DNA of 58,460 nt from positions 1-58,460 of the forward strand of contig NZ_JACBJG010000016.1 of assembly GCF_015910535.1 (NCBI RefSeq), written 5' to 3'. The number at the start of each line of letters is the position of its first letter. Position 1 is the stretch's first letter. The position numbers were made by a program, and so were the translations under genes. Of the stretch, positions 35,913-46,669 are shown piece by piece. This stretch comes from Saccharomonospora sp. NB11. GTDB taxonomy: Bacteria; Actinomycetota; Actinomycetes; Mycobacteriales; Pseudonocardiaceae. The notes beneath the pieces were generated by a model. The model worked only from the letters and a program-made list of their open reading frames with translations. It searched no databases and had not been told where the DNA came from.

Positions 35913-36410
35913 TCAGTGCTCCGCGTGCAGCAACGCGTCGAGCCGGGCGGCGTCGGCCGTCTCGGCGGTCGGCAGTTCGCCGTCGGCGGGCGCGGAACCT
36001 TCGGTCACCGCCCCGCTGGCCAGCCCGTACCCGTCGGGCACCGACGCCGGGTCAGCGCCACGTTCGACGATCCGGTTCTCTCCGTCGACGAACACGATCC
36101 GCGGCGTGAACGACGCCGCCTCGGCGGAGTCCATCTGGCCGTACGCGATGAGGATGACGATGTCCCCCGGGTGCACGAGATGCGCGGCGGCACCGTTGAT
36201 GCCGAGCACACCGCTGTCCCGTTCGCCCTCGATGACGTAGGTCTCCAGTCGCGCGCCGTTGGTGACGTCGACGATGGTGACCTGCTCGCCCGGCAGCAGG
36301 TCCGCCGCCTCCATGAGGGTCTTGTCGACGGTGACCGAACCGACGTAGTGCAGGTCCGCCTGCGTGACCGTCGCCCGGTGGATCTTGGACTTGAGCATGG
36401 TCCGATACAT
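35913..36410 (-). CDS. panD: Aspartate 1-decarboxylase precursor
   Basis: 165 residues. PanD makes beta-alanine for pantothenate. The zymogen self-cleaves at Gly-Ser in [10 protein letters not shown] (residues 24-25) to form the pyruvoyl group. N-terminus [20 protein letters not shown] is typical. The C-terminal ~40 residues (after [12 protein letters not shown]) extend beyond the ~126-residue E. coli enzyme, as is usual in actinobacteria. Lies 30 nt after panC and abuts coaX. Confidence 0.97.
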   Translation of the reverse strand: MYRTMLKSKIHRATVTQADLHYVGSVTVDKTLMEAADLLPGEQVTIVDVTNGARLETYVIEGERDSGVLGINGAAAHLVHPGDIVILIAYGQMDSAEAASFTPRIVFVDGENRIVERGADPASVPDGYGLASGAVTEGSAPADGELPTAETADAARLDALLHAEH

Positions 36411-36440
36411 GGCGAGATTCCCTCTCCTAGCTCTCGCGTC

Positions 36441-37346
36441 TCACTGCTCGATGCCGTACTCGGCCGCCGCGCCGAGCAGGAGCCCGACGTTGTCGATGAG
36501 CCTGGTGCTGCCGACCCGCGCCGCCACCAGCAACCGGGCCTCACCGTCCTCCGGCGGGGGTCCCAACTCCGTGTCACGCAGTTCGAGGTAGTCGACGGCC
36601 ACCTCGGGGCGCGCCGCGAGCGTGCTGCGCGCCGCGTCGAGCACGGCCTCCGCTCCCCGACCACCCGCGTGCACACCGGCCACCAATGCCTTGGAGAGCA
36701 CCGTCGCCAGCTCCCGCTGCTCCGGCGTCAGGTAGACGTTGCGGGAGGACAACGCGAGGCCGTCCGCCCCCCTCACCGTGGGCACGCCCAGCACCCGGAC
36801 GTCGAGGTCGAGGTCGGCCACCATGCGCTTGATGAGCACGAGCTGCTGGTAGTCCTTCTCCCCGAACAGCGCGTAGTGCGGACGCACGATGTTGAAAAGC
36901 TTCGCCACCACGGTGAGCACGCCCGCGAAGTGACCGGGCCGGAAAGCACCTTCGAGCTCGTCCCCCAGCGGGCCCGGGTGCACGGTGACCGACGCGTTCG
37001 GCGCGTACAGCTCCTCCGCGCTCGGGGTGAACGCAATCTCAACGCCCGCGTCGGCCAACACCTCCAGGTCGGCCTCCAGGGTGCGCGGGTAGGCGTCGAA
37101 GTCCTCGCCCTCACCGAACTGCAGCGGGTTGACGAAGATCGAGGCCGCGACCACGGTGTTGGGCAGCCGCTTCGCCCTCCGCAGCAGTTCACGGTGCCCG
37201 TCGTGCAGCGCCCCCATGGTGGGGACGAGCGCCACGTTGCGTCCCACCGAGCGCAGCGCCGCGGTGACCTGGCGCACGTCGTTCGGTGTGCGGTAGACGT
37301 TCACCTGGCCACGGGTGAACTTCGGGGTGATCTTCGATGTGGTCAC
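36441..37346 (-). CDS. panC: Pantothenate synthetase
   Basis: 301 residues. PanC joins pantoate and beta-alanine using ATP. The nucleotidyl-transferase signature VPTMGALHDGHRELLRRA, VNPLQFGEGEDFDAYPR, FGEKDYQQLVLI and SSRNVYLTPEQR are all clear. The start is GTG overlapping the stop of the DUF2520 gene (37343-37346). A second-gene position in a four-gene operon, with panD and coaX downstream; no panB is in the window. Confidence 0.97.
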   Translation of the reverse strand: MTTSKITPKFTRGQVNVYRTPNDVRQVTAALRSVGRNVALVPTMGALHDGHRELLRRAKRLPNTVVAASIFVNPLQFGEGEDFDAYPRTLEADLEVLADAGVEIAFTPSAEELYAPNASVTVHPGPLGDELEGAFRPGHFAGVLTVVAKLFNIVRPHYALFGEKDYQQLVLIKRMVADLDLDVRVLGVPTVRGADGLALSSRNVYLTPEQRELATVLSKALVAGVHAGGRGAEAVLDAARSTLAARPEVAVDYLELRDTELGPPPEDGEARLLVAARVGSTRLIDNVGLLLGAAAEYGIEQ

Positions 37347-38239
37347 GTGCCCTCACGTCCGTTGTCGAGCAGGTCGGTGATCTCGCGGGCGGCGTCGGAG
37401 TCGAGCAACCCGGCTTCGCTCGCTCTGGCGGCGGTCCGCCGGGCCAACGCGGTGTACGCGGGACGGATCTCCGGAGCCTGTTCGGCGAGCACCCGCAGAT
37501 GAGTCCGCACCGTTCCCACGTCGCCTCGCGCGACCGGTCCGGTGAGCGCGCGATCGCCGTGTCGTAGGGCGTTGTCGAGCGCGGCGGACAACAGCGGGGC
37601 GAGGAGCCGCTCGGGTTCACCGACGCCGTTGCGCCGTAACAATTCCACACAGTCCGCCACCAACGTCGCGAGGTGGTTGGCACCGTGGGCGAGGGAGGCG
37701 TGGTAAAGGGGGCGGGCGGCCTCCGGAAGGCGGACGGGCTCCGCGCCCATCTCCATGGTCAGGGCCTCGCCCACGTTCCAGGCGACATCGTCGTCGTCCG
37801 CCGCGGTGACCCCGACGGCGCACGAGTCGAGCCGCTGCAAGTCCTCGACTGCCCCGGTGAACGTCATCACCGGATGCAACGCCAGAGGCAGGGCTCCTGC
37901 TTCCGTCGCGGGCCGCAAGACCCCGATTCCGTGAGCCCCGCACGTGTGGACCACGATCTGTCCGGCCCGGAACGCACCGGCGTTGGCGAGGCCGGTCACC
38001 ATCGGGCCGAGCACGTCGTCGGGCAGAGCGAGCAACACCAGATCGGCGCTGCTCACCACCTCGTCCGGTGGTCGCAGCGGCACGCCGGGCAACAACCGTT
38101 CGGCTCGCTGCACGGACGCGTCGGACACCGCCGAGGCGGCGACCACGGGATGACCGGCACGGGCGAGCGCAGCGCCGAGCACGCTCCCGACCCGGCCCGC
38201 CGACACCACACCGACGGCAAGCCGCGCAGGGCGGCTCAC
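37343..38239 (-). CDS. Rossmann/DUF2520 domain protein
   Basis: About 298 residues from GTG 38239; GTG 38251 is also possible. N-terminal NAD(P)-binding fold (VGVVSAGRVGSVLGAALARAGH) and C-terminal DUF2520 helical domain (YHASLAHGANHLATLVADCVELL). It resembles 6-phosphogluconate or ketopantoate-type reductases. Genes of this family sit upstream of panC in many actinobacteria, so it may supply the missing ketopantoate reduction (panE/ilvC role), but that is inference. Confidence 0.88.
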   Translation of the reverse strand: MSRPARLAVGVVSAGRVGSVLGAALARAGHPVVAASAVSDASVQRAERLLPGVPLRPPDEVVSSADLVLLALPDDVLGPMVTGLANAGAFRAGQIVVHTCGAHGIGVLRPATEAGALPLALHPVMTFTGAVEDLQRLDSCAVGVTAADDDDVAWNVGEALTMEMGAEPVRLPEAARPLYHASLAHGANHLATLVADCVELLRRNGVGEPERLLAPLLSAALDNALRHGDRALTGPVARGDVGTVRTHLRVLAEQAPEIRPAYTALARRTAARASEAGLLDSDAAREITDLLDNGREGT

Positions 38240-38365
38240 TGCGTGCCCCACTGGACGCACATCGACTCCCAAGCTCGTTCCAGTCCCACCCTGTGTCGCG
38301 GGTACCAGACGACGGCGCGAGACTAGCCCCACCTGCGCGTGCGCACGCCCACGAGGTGACCAGCT

Positions 38366-39568
38366 TCACCCGTCGGCGCCGCCACGCGCGAGCCGCACCG
38401 CCTCGGCTCGGGTCTCCTTCAACACGGCCAGCAGGGACGCCTGGCGCATGGACAGGTAGTCGGTGCGCATCCGCTCCGACACGGGTGAGCCCTCCCAGCG
38501 ACGCGCGAACGCCAGTTCGGTCACTGCGGCCTGGTAGGCGGCCACGGCCTTCGCCGCCTCCCTGCCGGACTCCGCCCGCGCCTGCCGCCGCCACTTCTTG
38601 CGTTCCCGCAGATCGGCCAGCAACGGGATCTCGGAGGGAGCGATCCAGCCGGCCTCGGCCATACCCGGCAGGGTCGCCTCGATGATGCGCTGCTCACGTC
38701 GCCGCTGCCACATCATGATCAGCACCACGGCCGTGAAGATCGGCACCATGATCAGGAAGTAGACGTTGAGGAAGACGTCACCGCCCCCGAGCGTCGCCGA
38801 GGCGTTCCACAGAGCGTGCAGCAGCACCGCCGCGACGTAGGCGGCCACCGGCACGCCGAACTTCAAGCCGCGGTGCCGCGAGTGCACCACCAGCCCCACG
38901 CCGATCCCGATCAACACCGTGAAGAGCGGGTGCGCGAACGGCGACAGCAGGCCACGCAGCAGGAACGCCGCGAAGACACCCGCCGAGACCCCGTCCCCGA
39001 GGCCGTGGTCCACGAACGCCCTGCCGAAGTAGTAGACGTTCTCGGTGAACGCGAAGCCCGCCGCGCTGAAGCCCGCGTAGACGATGCCGTCGACGACCCC
39101 GTCGAACTCGTGCTTGCGTCGCCGCATGAGCACGAGGACGGGGACGGCCTTGAGAGCCTCCTCGACCAGCGGCGCCGACACCAGTGCACTCACCTTGCCG
39201 CCCTGGCCACTGCCGAGCAGCATGTCCCCCAACGCCTGAGCGGTGTCGTTGACCAGCAGCGCGGTGAGCGTCGCGACGCACGCGCCCCAGGCGAAGGTCA
39301 ACAACAGCAGCTTGGCGGGTTCCGGTTCCCAGCGGTCGATCCACAGGAACGCGGCCACGACGACCAGCACGGGCACCACGGCCGCGACCACGCCGATCAA
39401 CACCGCGAGCGCTCCCACACGCACGGTGGCCAGGCCCAGCACGAGCAGTCCCGACAAGGCGAGGCAGGCGATCCCGACCAGGGGCAGCAGCACGGTCACT
39501 CGCCGAGGCGTGTGCCTGCGCAGCGTGGAGGACGACGAAGGCTGACGGTCGGTGGTGGCTCCCTTCAC
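38366..39568 (-). CDS. PrsW-family intramembrane metalloprotease
   Basis: 400 residues with about eight transmembrane segments in the first 300. Family motifs: VEEALKAVPVL (the EExxK motif), GFAFTENVYYF, AHPLFTVLIGIGVG and LHALWN, supplying Glu and His zinc ligands in the membrane. PrsW cleaves anti-sigma factors in Bacillus; actinobacterial members are poorly studied. A 100-residue Arg/Glu-rich cytosolic tail follows. Stands between the pan operon and a DUF6779 gene. Confidence 0.9.
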   Translation of the reverse strand: MKGATTDRQPSSSSTLRRHTPRRVTVLLPLVGIACLALSGLLVLGLATVRVGALAVLIGVVAAVVPVLVVVAAFLWIDRWEPEPAKLLLLTFAWGACVATLTALLVNDTAQALGDMLLGSGQGGKVSALVSAPLVEEALKAVPVLVLMRRRKHEFDGVVDGIVYAGFSAAGFAFTENVYYFGRAFVDHGLGDGVSAGVFAAFLLRGLLSPFAHPLFTVLIGIGVGLVVHSRHRGLKFGVPVAAYVAAVLLHALWNASATLGGGDVFLNVYFLIMVPIFTAVVLIMMWQRRREQRIIEATLPGMAEAGWIAPSEIPLLADLRERKKWRRQARAESGREAAKAVAAYQAAVTELAFARRWEGSPVSERMRTDYLSMRQASLLAVLKETRAEAVRLARGGADG

Positions 39569-39612
39569 GCGGGAACCTTAGCGAGACCGCCCGACGGACA
39601 CGCCGCCAGTCG

Positions 39613-41103
39613 TCAGTCGTCGGCGCGGCGGCGACGACGAGGTCGGGAACCACTCGCGCCGTACGCGGCGAGCAACTCGCTCACCGAGCGCCCCTCGGAG
39701 TGGGAACCCGCCGGTTCGGGCTCGCTCTCCTCCGCGTGGGAGTGCCGTGCACCGGACGCCGCCGAGTCCAACCACGCGGGTTTCTCGTCGTCGTCGCGAC
39801 GCCGCCGACCACCGCCGGAGGACGGCGCGGGCTCGTCGGGCTCCGGACGTCGCCTGCGACCGCCGGACGGCGTCGCGTCCCTGACCTCGGGAGGCAGCGT
39901 CGGATTCGGCTCCGGCTGCGTCGGCGCGGGCGGGTCGACCCGCGCCGCGACAGTCGCCTCTGCGGGCGACTCGGTCGGCCGGGGCTCCATCGGACGCCGT
40001 GGCGGCTCGACGGGTGCGCGGTAGCCCGTTCCCCTGCCGTCGGTGTCACCAGGCCGAACCGGCGGCGTGACCGCCGTCCGCGGGTCCACGGCGCGTTGCG
40101 TCCGCGTGGGAGCCTCCTCCACCGCGGGCTGCTGAGGGCGTGCGGGAGTCTCCGGGTTCAGCGAGCGAGCCAGGTGCCCCTCCCGCGGCGGAGCCGGAGG
40201 CCGTGGTGCCTCGGCGTCGGCGGGCCGACGCGGCGCGTAGGCAGGACCGGCCGGGCCGTTCGGGGGCGCGACCGGACGCTGCTGCGGGCGGGACATCTCC
40301 GCGCGGGCCCGGCTGGCGGCCTCGCTCGCCCTCGCCAGAGCCGACCCCGGGCGAGGCGGCACGCGACGGGCGGCGGGCTCGCCGGGCTGCTGACGCATGT
40401 CCTCCGCGGGACGCGCCGAGCGCGGGACGAAGCGGCTGCGCCCGGCACCGGGTTCCCGTCGGCGAGGAGGCTCCACCCGGGGCATCATCGGTTCCTCGGC
40501 GTCGTCCTCCGGTTCGGCGTCGAGGTCGCGGATGCGGCCGATCAGTTCGGTCGGCGGGTCGTCCTGGTCGGCCTGCTCGGCATCGACCGTGAGCGCGGGC
40601 CGTCCCTCCGCCTCGCCCGCCGTGACGAGCCGCTGGTCGTCACCGAGCTTGCGCATGCGGGTCGACTGCGCCGTCAAGGCCACGCGCTCCCACAGCACCT
40701 CGCCACCGAAGAGGTTCTGCAGGTTGTCCCGCAGACTCCGCAGTTCCTCCCGCAACGCCTCCAGCTCGTCGCGCTTCTCCTCCTCGACCCGTCGCCGGGT
40801 CTCGGCCTCGATCTCCAGCTCGTGCTCCCGCCGCGCGGCGATCTCCTTCTGGAGTTCGAGCTCGTAGATCTTCTGCGCCTTGGCGACCGACTTCTCGTTC
40901 ACCGCGGCCTGCTTGCGGTACTTCGCCGCCATGAGCGCACCGATCAACGCGGCCCACAAGGCGGCGACGACCGCGAGTCGAATCCACCGCAGGTCGTCGG
41001 TCAGCACCAAGGCCAGCGTGGCGCCGATGGCGAGGAGAAAGCCAACAGCCAGCCACGGCTTCGCCGCTGATCGGTCCCGCGAGTCCTCGCCCACGCCACT
41101 CAT
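39613..41103 (-). CDS. Membrane protein with coiled coil and long disordered tail (DUF6779-like)
   Basis: About 496 residues from ATG 41103. Two adjacent hydrophobic segments (WLAVGFLLAIGATLALVL and IRLAVVAALWAALIGALM) are followed by a charged coiled coil (~65-130: KAQKIYELELQKEIAARREHE) and then ~330 residues of Pro/Arg/Glu-rich disorder. Basic RRRR patches end the protein. Same gene position and layout as DUF6779 proteins next to the fol cluster; the name is from memory. Possible cell-envelope or division role, not shown. Confidence 0.77.
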   Translation of the reverse strand: MSGVGEDSRDRSAAKPWLAVGFLLAIGATLALVLTDDLRWIRLAVVAALWAALIGALMAAKYRKQAAVNEKSVAKAQKIYELELQKEIAARREHELEIEAETRRRVEEEKRDELEALREELRSLRDNLQNLFGGEVLWERVALTAQSTRMRKLGDDQRLVTAGEAEGRPALTVDAEQADQDDPPTELIGRIRDLDAEPEDDAEEPMMPRVEPPRRREPGAGRSRFVPRSARPAEDMRQQPGEPAARRVPPRPGSALARASEAASRARAEMSRPQQRPVAPPNGPAGPAYAPRRPADAEAPRPPAPPREGHLARSLNPETPARPQQPAVEEAPTRTQRAVDPRTAVTPPVRPGDTDGRGTGYRAPVEPPRRPMEPRPTESPAEATVAARVDPPAPTQPEPNPTLPPEVRDATPSGGRRRRPEPDEPAPSSGGGRRRRDDDEKPAWLDSAASGARHSHAEESEPEPAGSHSEGRSVSELLAAYGASGSRPRRRRRADD

Positions 41104-41172
41104 GCCCCACACCGTACCGTCCAGTGATCCTTCCGAGACCTTTCCGGTACTTCGAGCGGCAGCGTGGCTGCG

Positions 41173-41634
41173 CTAATCGGTCGGTGGACCGTCCGGATCG
41201 CGCTCTCCGTTCCTCGGAGTGCGACAGCACTGTTCAAGCCACAGTGCGGCACCGATGAGCAGCCCCGCACAACACGCGCCGACGACGGTCGCCGGGACGT
41301 CATTCGCCGCCGCCACGATTTCACTCGACCGGGGTGCCAGGTAGGCGAGCGCACCGAGCCACGCGCCGACCATGAGCGCCCCCAACAACGACGACGCCTT
41401 CGCCAACGCGACCGCTCTGGCGATGCCGATCCCCGACTCCACCCGACGCTCCCGGATTCGCGACCGCACGGAGAAGGCGAGCACGGTCTCACCGAGAGCC
41501 AGGACCAGCAAGGTCACCCCGGCCAGCGTGGGCAGATCGGGCAGCGATCCGAACGCGACGCGATACAGCGAGAACGTCGCACCGAAGCCGATCACCGCGG
41601 CGAGGAGGAGATCCCGGGCCCGCGTGAAGTGCAT
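41173..41634 (-). CDS. DUF3180 membrane protein
   Basis: 153 residues from ATG 41634 (a GTG at 41643 is possible). Four transmembrane segments: LLLAAVIGFGATFSLY, LAGVTLLVLALGETVLAF, SSLLGALMVGAWLGALAYL and ATVVGACCAGLLIGAALWL. GxAxALAKASSLxGA is the family signature. DUF3180 genes follow folK in many actinobacteria; function unknown. Confidence 0.88.
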   Translation of the reverse strand: MHFTRARDLLLAAVIGFGATFSLYRVAFGSLPDLPTLAGVTLLVLALGETVLAFSVRSRIRERRVESGIGIARAVALAKASSLLGALMVGAWLGALAYLAPRSSEIVAAANDVPATVVGACCAGLLIGAALWLEQCCRTPRNGERDPDGPPTD

Positions 41635-41731
41635 GGTCACCACCGTACCGAGGATCGACGCGCACCGGTTCGCTCCACCAATCCGGACCGATTTCGGGAA
41701 CCGACTCGGCGCGGTCGAAGCGGGCGCGCGG

Positions 41732-42223
41732 TCAGAGTGTCAATTCGGAGCGCCGCCGTACGCCCGCGCGCTCGTCCTCGCCCAACGCCGCAAGCAACGC
41801 ATCGGCACGCCCCCGGCCGGGAACCACCGCGTCCGGGTCGATCTCCAGCCACGGGATCAGCACCGTCGCCCGCTCGGGCGTACCCGGGTGCGGCAACAAC
41901 AGCTCGGGATGGTCGGAACGAACGTCGTCCACGGTCACGACGTCGACGTCGAGCGTCCGTGGCCCCCACCGCCGTTCCCGGACCCGCTCGGCACGCCGCT
42001 CCAGCTCCTGGGCCGTCCGCAGCCATGCCCAGTGGTCTCGACCAGGATCGTCGACCACGCACACGGCGTTGAGGAAGTCAGGTTGGTCCGTCACTCCCCA
42101 CGGCGCCGTCTCGTACACCGACGACACGGCCACGAGCACGTCCCGCAGTCCGTCCACCGCGAGCCGCAGGTAGCCGTAGCGATCGCCCAGATTGGACCCG
42201 AGTGACAGCACCGCCCTGCTCAT
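41732..42223 (-). CDS. folK: HPPK, 6-hydroxymethyl-dihydropterin pyrophosphokinase
   Basis: 163 residues. FolK activates the pterin with ATP for Fol[15 protein letters not shown] at the start, [19 protein letters not shown], and the signature [15 protein letters not shown] with metal-binding Asp pair, then [19 protein letters not shown] overlaps the folB stop (ATGA). Confidence 0.97.
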   Translation of the reverse strand: MSRAVLSLGSNLGDRYGYLRLAVDGLRDVLVAVSSVYETAPWGVTDQPDFLNAVCVVDDPGRDHWAWLRTAQELERRAERVRERRWGPRTLDVDVVTVDDVRSDHPELLLPHPGTPERATVLIPWLEIDPDAVVPGRGRADALLAALGEDERAGVRRRSELTL

Positions 42224-42588
42224 CGCCGTTCCCTCCGCACGGTGACGGCGATGTCGGCGAACGTCAGCGGAATCGGTGCGGACGGCTTGTGGACGGTGAC
42301 CTCGACGGCACGCACCCGCTCGTCCCGCAGCACGTCCTCGGCGATCAAGCCCGCCACGCGCTCGATGAGGTCGTGGGCAGGGCCCGCCACCACGTCGGCC
42401 GCGCGCTGGGCCAGCTCCCCGTAGTTCAGCGTGTCGGACAGCTCGTCCGACTCCGCCGCTGCCGACAGGTCGAGCCACACCGTGAGGTCGACGACGAACT
42501 CCTGGCCGTCGCGCTTCTCGTGCTCGAAGACCCCGTGCCTGCCGAAGACCCGCAGGCCGGTCAGCGTGATGCGGTCGCCCTCAGGCAC
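42220..42588 (-). CDS. folB: Dihydroneopterin aldolase
   Basis: 122 residues from GTG 42588, which overlaps the folP stop by 8 nt. [20 protein letters not shown] with its catalytic Glu, [13 protein letters not shown] and the late Lys in [13 protein letters not shown] are family motifs. Converts dihydroneopterin to hydroxymethyl-dihydropterin. Overlaps folK at its 3' end. Confidence 0.97.
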   Translation of the reverse strand: MPEGDRITLTGLRVFGRHGVFEHEKRDGQEFVVDLTVWLDLSAAAESDELSDTLNYGELAQRAADVVAGPAHDLIERVAGLIAEDVLRDERVRAVEVTVHKPSAPIPLTFADIAVTVRRERR

Positions 42589-43417
42589 GGCCCCTCCGCC
42601 ACGCCTCGGCCACGGCGACCGCGTCCAACGACGCGCCGACGTCGTGCACTCGCACGCCCCACGCACCGGCGTGGGCGGCCAGGGTGGAAACGGCGGCTGT
42701 GGCCACCTCCCGGCCCGACGGCGGGCGCGGCTGCCCTTCGGCGTCCGCGAGCAACCGCCCGAGGAACCGTTTGCGCGACGCCCCCACCAGAACGGGGAAG
42801 CCCAGGTCGAGCAGGGCGTCGAGCCCGTGCAACAGAGCCCAGTCGTGTTCGGCGTGCTTGGCGAAGCCCAGGCCAGGGTCGAGCACGATCGCTTCCTCAC
42901 GCACCCCGGCGGCCATCGCGTCGTCCACCCGCGCGCTCAGTTCCGCGCGAACGTCGGCGACCACGTCGTCGTAGTGGGCGAGTTCGTTCATGTGGCGGCT
43001 GTGGCCCCGCCAGTGCATGAGTACCCACGGCACTCCCGAGTCGGCGGCGACCTTCGCCATGTCGGGGTCGGCCAGCCCACCGGACACGTCGTTGATGATC
43101 CGGGCACCCGCCTCGATCGCGGCCTCGGCCACCCGCGCACGGGTGGTGTCGACCGACAACACCAGCCCCTCGGCCGCGAGCGCCTTCACCACGGGCAGCA
43201 CCCGGGCCGACTCCGTCTCCGCGTCCACCCGCTGCGAGCCCGGACGCGTCGACTCGCCGCCGACGTCGATGACGTCGGCACCCCGGCGCCACATCGCGTG
43301 GGCGTGCGCCAGGGCGTCCTCCGTGCTCAGGTACCGGCCACCGTCCGAGAACGAGTCGGGGGTGACGTTGAGGACTCCCATCACCGCGCACCGGCCCGGA
43401 CGCGGTAGGCCAGTCAT
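42581..43417 (-). CDS. folP: Dihydropteroate synthase
   Basis: 278 residues. FolP condenses the pterin with p-aminobenzoate and is the sulfonamide target. [48 protein letters not shown] and [10 protein letters not shown] are all intact, so it should be active. ATG overlaps the folE stop (ATGA, 43414-43417). Confidence 0.97.
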   Translation of the reverse strand: MTGLPRPGRCAVMGVLNVTPDSFSDGGRYLSTEDALAHAHAMWRRGADVIDVGGESTRPGSQRVDAETESARVLPVVKALAAEGLVLSVDTTRARVAEAAIEAGARIINDVSGGLADPDMAKVAADSGVPWVLMHWRGHSRHMNELAHYDDVVADVRAELSARVDDAMAAGVREEAIVLDPGLGFAKHAEHDWALLHGLDALLDLGFPVLVGASRKRFLGRLLADAEGQPRPPSGREVATAAVSTLAAHAGAWGVRVHDVGASLDAVAVAEAWRRGRA

Positions 43418-44049
43418 CGGCGGCCGCCCTTGATGAGCTCCAACGCCTCGGCCCGCGAGGACGCGGACGTCTGCAACAGGCCCCGCACCGCCGACGTCGT
43501 CGTGCGAGCGCCGGGCTTGCGCACCCCGCGCATGGCCATGCACAGGTGCTCGGCCTCCACCACCACGATGACGCCGCGGGGCCGCAACTTGCGGTTGAGC
43601 GCGTCCGCCACCTGCGAGGTGAGCCGCTCCTGCACCTGCGGGCGCTTGGCGTAGAGGTCGACGAGCCGGGCGAGCTTCGACAGGCCCGTCACCTTGCCCT
43701 GGCCGTTGGGGATGTAGCCGACGTGGGCGACCCCGTGGAACGGGGTGAGGTGGTGCTCGCAGAGGCTGAACAACGGGATGTCGGTGACCAGCACCAACTC
43801 TTCGTGGCTCTCGTCGAAGGTCCGGTCGAGCACGTGATCCGGGTCGCTGTACAGGCCCGCGAACATCTCGCGGTAGGCCCTCGCGACCCGGGCCGGCGTC
43901 TCCTTGAGACCGTCGCGCTCCGGGTCCTCACCGCATGCCAGCAGCAGTTCCCGGATCGCGCGCTCCGCCCTCTCCTGGTCGAACACCGCGTGACCGGCCC
44001 TGGGGAGTTCCGCGTCGACTTCGAGCGGAGAGTAACCGTTGCCCGTCAC
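43414..44049 (-). CDS. folE: GTP cyclohydrolase I
   Basis: 211 residues from GTG 44049, chosen because GAGGAAGG lies about 8 nt upstream; GTG 44070 overlaps the ftsH stop but has no Shine-Dalgarno. Zinc ligands in LCEHHLTPF and AEHLCM, plus [19 protein letters not shown]. It opens the folate pathway by turning GTP into dihydroneopterin triphosphate. First fol gene after ftsH. Confidence 0.96.
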   Translation of the reverse strand: MTGNGYSPLEVDAELPRAGHAVFDQERAERAIRELLLACGEDPERDGLKETPARVARAYREMFAGLYSDPDHVLDRTFDESHEELVLVTDIPLFSLCEHHLTPFHGVAHVGYIPNGQGKVTGLSKLARLVDLYAKRPQVQERLTSQVADALNRKLRPRGVIVVVEAEHLCMAMRGVRKPGARTTTSAVRGLLQTSASSRAEALELIKGGRR

Positions 44050-44066
44050 GTCACTGCCTTCCTCGA

Positions 44067-46460
44067 TCACGAAGGCGTGTTGCCGTCCTGATCGTTGTCG
44101 TCGTTGCGCTCGGCCGGTTTCGCGTCCGGAGTCGGCGGAGCAGGCGGCTGCTGCGGCGCGGGGTTCTGGTCGCGCCACGGGTATCCGCTGCGTCCGCTCG
44201 GCTGCGTCGCCGGAGTCCAGCCCGGAGGAGCCCCGTAGTGCGGAGGACCGGCGTTGGTTCTTCCGCCACTCGGCTGGCCGCCGTTGGACGGCCACGGAGT
44301 CGCACCGCTGTTGTTCCGCCGGGTTCCGTTCGGCTGGGCGTCCCCGGACGGGGGAGCGTACGGATTGTAGGTCGACGAGGGGGCCGCGGTTTCCGGCTGT
44401 CCATGCGGCGGACCTCCGGGCAGGTCACCGGCACCGGGAGCGGTGGCCACCGGCGTGGGCTCCGGCTCGGTCTCGGCGGGCTTCCGGTCGTCGCTCTCGC
44501 TCTCGGGCGGCCACGGCTCGCCGCGCTCCATCGCCAGCTCACGCGGAGTCTTGATCGGCGGCTTGTCCGACGGCAGCCGCTCGCCGAACTCGTTGAACGT
44601 CGTGATGCGAGGCCGCTTCTCCACCGAGGCGAAGATGCGCTCCAGGTCTCGGCGCTGGAGGGTTTCCTTCTCCAACACCTCCATCACGAGGTCGTCCAGC
44701 ACGTCGCGGTAGGTCGTCAGAACCTCCCACGCCTCCGTGTGCGCCGTCTCGATGAGCTTGCGCACCTCTTCGTCGATCTCGTGCGCGACCTCCAGCGAGT
44801 AGTCCGGCTGACGGCCCGCCGACCGACCGAGGAACGGGTCACCGTGCTCCTGGCCGTACTTCACCGCGCCGAGCCGCGGCGACATGCCGTACTCGGTCAC
44901 CATCGCCTTGGCGATCTTCGTGGCCTGCTCGATGTCAGACGACGCACCCGTGGTCGGCTCGTGGAAGACGAGTTCCTCCGCCGCACGACCGCCCATCGCG
45001 AACACGAGACGGCCGATCATCTCGGAGCGCGTCATGAGCTGCTTGTCGTCCTCGGGCACGATCAACGCGTGCCCACCGGTGCGGCCACGGGGCAGGATCG
45101 TGAGCTTGTAGACCGGTTCGATGTCCGGCATCGCCCACGCGGCCAGCGCGTGACCACCCTCGTGGTACGCGGTGATCTTGCGCTCGTGCTCGGAGATGAT
45201 CCGGCTCTTGCGGGCCGGACCGCCGATCACTCTGTCGACCGACTCCTCCAGCGCCGCGTCGGTGATCACGGTGCCGTTCTGACGCGCGGTGAGCAGCGCG
45301 GCCTCGTTGATGACGTTGGCCAGGTCGGCGCCCGACATGCCGACCGTGCGCTTCGCGAGTGCCTCGATGTCGACGTTGTCGGCGAGCGGCTTGCCCTTCG
45401 AGTGCACCTCCAGGATCGCCCTCCGGCCGGACAGGTCGGGGGCGGAGACCGGGATCTGGCGGTCGAAGCGGCCGGGACGCAGCAGCGCCGGGTCGAGGAT
45501 GTCGGGACGGTTCGTGGCGGCGATGAGGATGATGCCGCCGCGCGAGTCGAACCCGTCCATCTCGACGAGAAGCTGGTTCAGCGTCTGCTCGCGCTCGTCG
45601 TGGCCACCACCGAGACCGGCACCACGCTGACGGCCCACGGCGTCGATCTCGTCGACGAAGATGATGCACGGCGCGTTCTGCTTGGCCTGCTCGAAGAGGT
45701 CCCGCACCCGCGACGCACCGACACCGACGAACATCTCGACGAAGTCGGAACCCGAGATCGTGTAGAACGGCACCCCGGCCTCGCCGGCCACCGCACGGGC
45801 CAGCAGCGTCTTACCGGTGCCGGGCGGGCCGTACAGCAGCACACCCTTGGGGATCTTGGCGCCCAACGCCTGGTAACGCGCCGGGTTCTGGAGGAAGTCC
45901 TTGATCTCGTGGAGTTCCTCCACGGCCTCGTCGGCGCCCGCGACGTCGTTGAAGGTCGTGGTCGGCATGTCCTTGTTGAGCTGCTTGGCCTTGGACTTGC
46001 CGAAGTTCAGCACCCGGTTGCCGCCGCCCTGAGCGCTGTTCATCATCCACATGAGCAACAGCACGAGGATGCCCAGCGGGATCATGTAGATCAGAAGCTG
46101 GGTGAAGAAGCTCTCCTGCGTGACGGTGGTGTTGAACTTGACGTTCTCTTCACCGGTGCTGGAGTTGAGCAGCGTGTTGTAGAGCTGGTCGGACGCGCCC
46201 GCCGGGAACTTCGTGAGGACCTGCTCGACCTGTTGGCCGTCGACGGCGATCGAGTTGTCGAGGGTCAGCTTGAGCTGCTGTTCGCGGTCCTCGAGCGTCG
46301 CTTCCTTGACGTTGCCGGAGCGGATCTGCTCGATGGCCTGCGACGTCGGGATTTCGGTGTAGCCGCGGTCACTGTCGCTGAGGGTGCTGATGCCGAAGAT
46401 CAGCAGCAGAACCACGAGTATCCACAGCAGTGGGTTCCTGAGCAGGCGCTTGCGGTCCAT
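44067..46460 (-). CDS. ftsH: Membrane-bound ATP-dependent metalloprotease FtsH
   Basis: 797 residues. Two transmembrane helices ([15 protein letters not shown] and [18 protein letters not shown]) bracket a small outer domain. The AAA module has [17 protein letters not shown] and the second region of homology [19 protein letters not shown]; the protease site is AYHEGGHAL. The last ~170 residues after the helical domain are Pro/Asn/Gly-rich disorder ([13 protein letters not shown]), longer than in E. coli. It degrades membrane and misfolded proteins. Heads the fol operon. Confidence 0.98.
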   Translation of the reverse strand: MDRKRLLRNPLLWILVVLLLIFGISTLSDSDRGYTEIPTSQAIEQIRSGNVKEATLEDREQQLKLTLDNSIAVDGQQVEQVLTKFPAGASDQLYNTLLNSSTGEENVKFNTTVTQESFFTQLLIYMIPLGILVLLLMWMMNSAQGGGNRVLNFGKSKAKQLNKDMPTTTFNDVAGADEAVEELHEIKDFLQNPARYQALGAKIPKGVLLYGPPGTGKTLLARAVAGEAGVPFYTISGSDFVEMFVGVGASRVRDLFEQAKQNAPCIIFVDEIDAVGRQRGAGLGGGHDEREQTLNQLLVEMDGFDSRGGIILIAATNRPDILDPALLRPGRFDRQIPVSAPDLSGRRAILEVHSKGKPLADNVDIEALAKRTVGMSGADLANVINEAALLTARQNGTVITDAALEESVDRVIGGPARKSRIISEHERKITAYHEGGHALAAWAMPDIEPVYKLTILPRGRTGGHALIVPEDDKQLMTRSEMIGRLVFAMGGRAAEELVFHEPTTGASSDIEQATKIAKAMVTEYGMSPRLGAVKYGQEHGDPFLGRSAGRQPDYSLEVAHEIDEEVRKLIETAHTEAWEVLTTYRDVLDDLVMEVLEKETLQRRDLERIFASVEKRPRITTFNEFGERLPSDKPPIKTPRELAMERGEPWPPESESDDRKPAETEPEPTPVATAPGAGDLPGGPPHGQPETAAPSSTYNPYAPPSGDAQPNGTRRNNSGATPWPSNGGQPSGGRTNAGPPHYGAPPGWTPATQPSGRSGYPWRDQNPAPQQPPAPPTPDAKPAERNDDNDQDGNTPS

Positions 46461-46669
46461 TCGATCCGGCCGTAGTGGCCTCGACCCTCCCTGGCTAGGC
46501 GGTAGGTTGTGACATCCGCCGTCGCGGTGTTGACAGATGCGCGGGCGCTACGGAGTCGCCGTTCCACCAGCGTACAGTCCGGCTCCCGTGAGATGCCGGG
46601 CGCTCCTGGATGCTGTTACTGTCAACGGCCGACCTCGACGCCGTGTTCCCCGGTCCGTCGTCGCGGCTG

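Noticed and set aside
34560-37502. A 980-codon open frame on the plus strand across lsr2, coaX, panD and panC
   Set aside because: It lies antisense to four well-recognised genes. Long antisense frames are expected in GC-rich DNA, and its sequence is low-complexity His/Arg/Val with no domain.
43935-46475. An 846-codon plus-strand frame across ftsH
   Set aside because: Antisense shadow of FtsH, with no family motifs.
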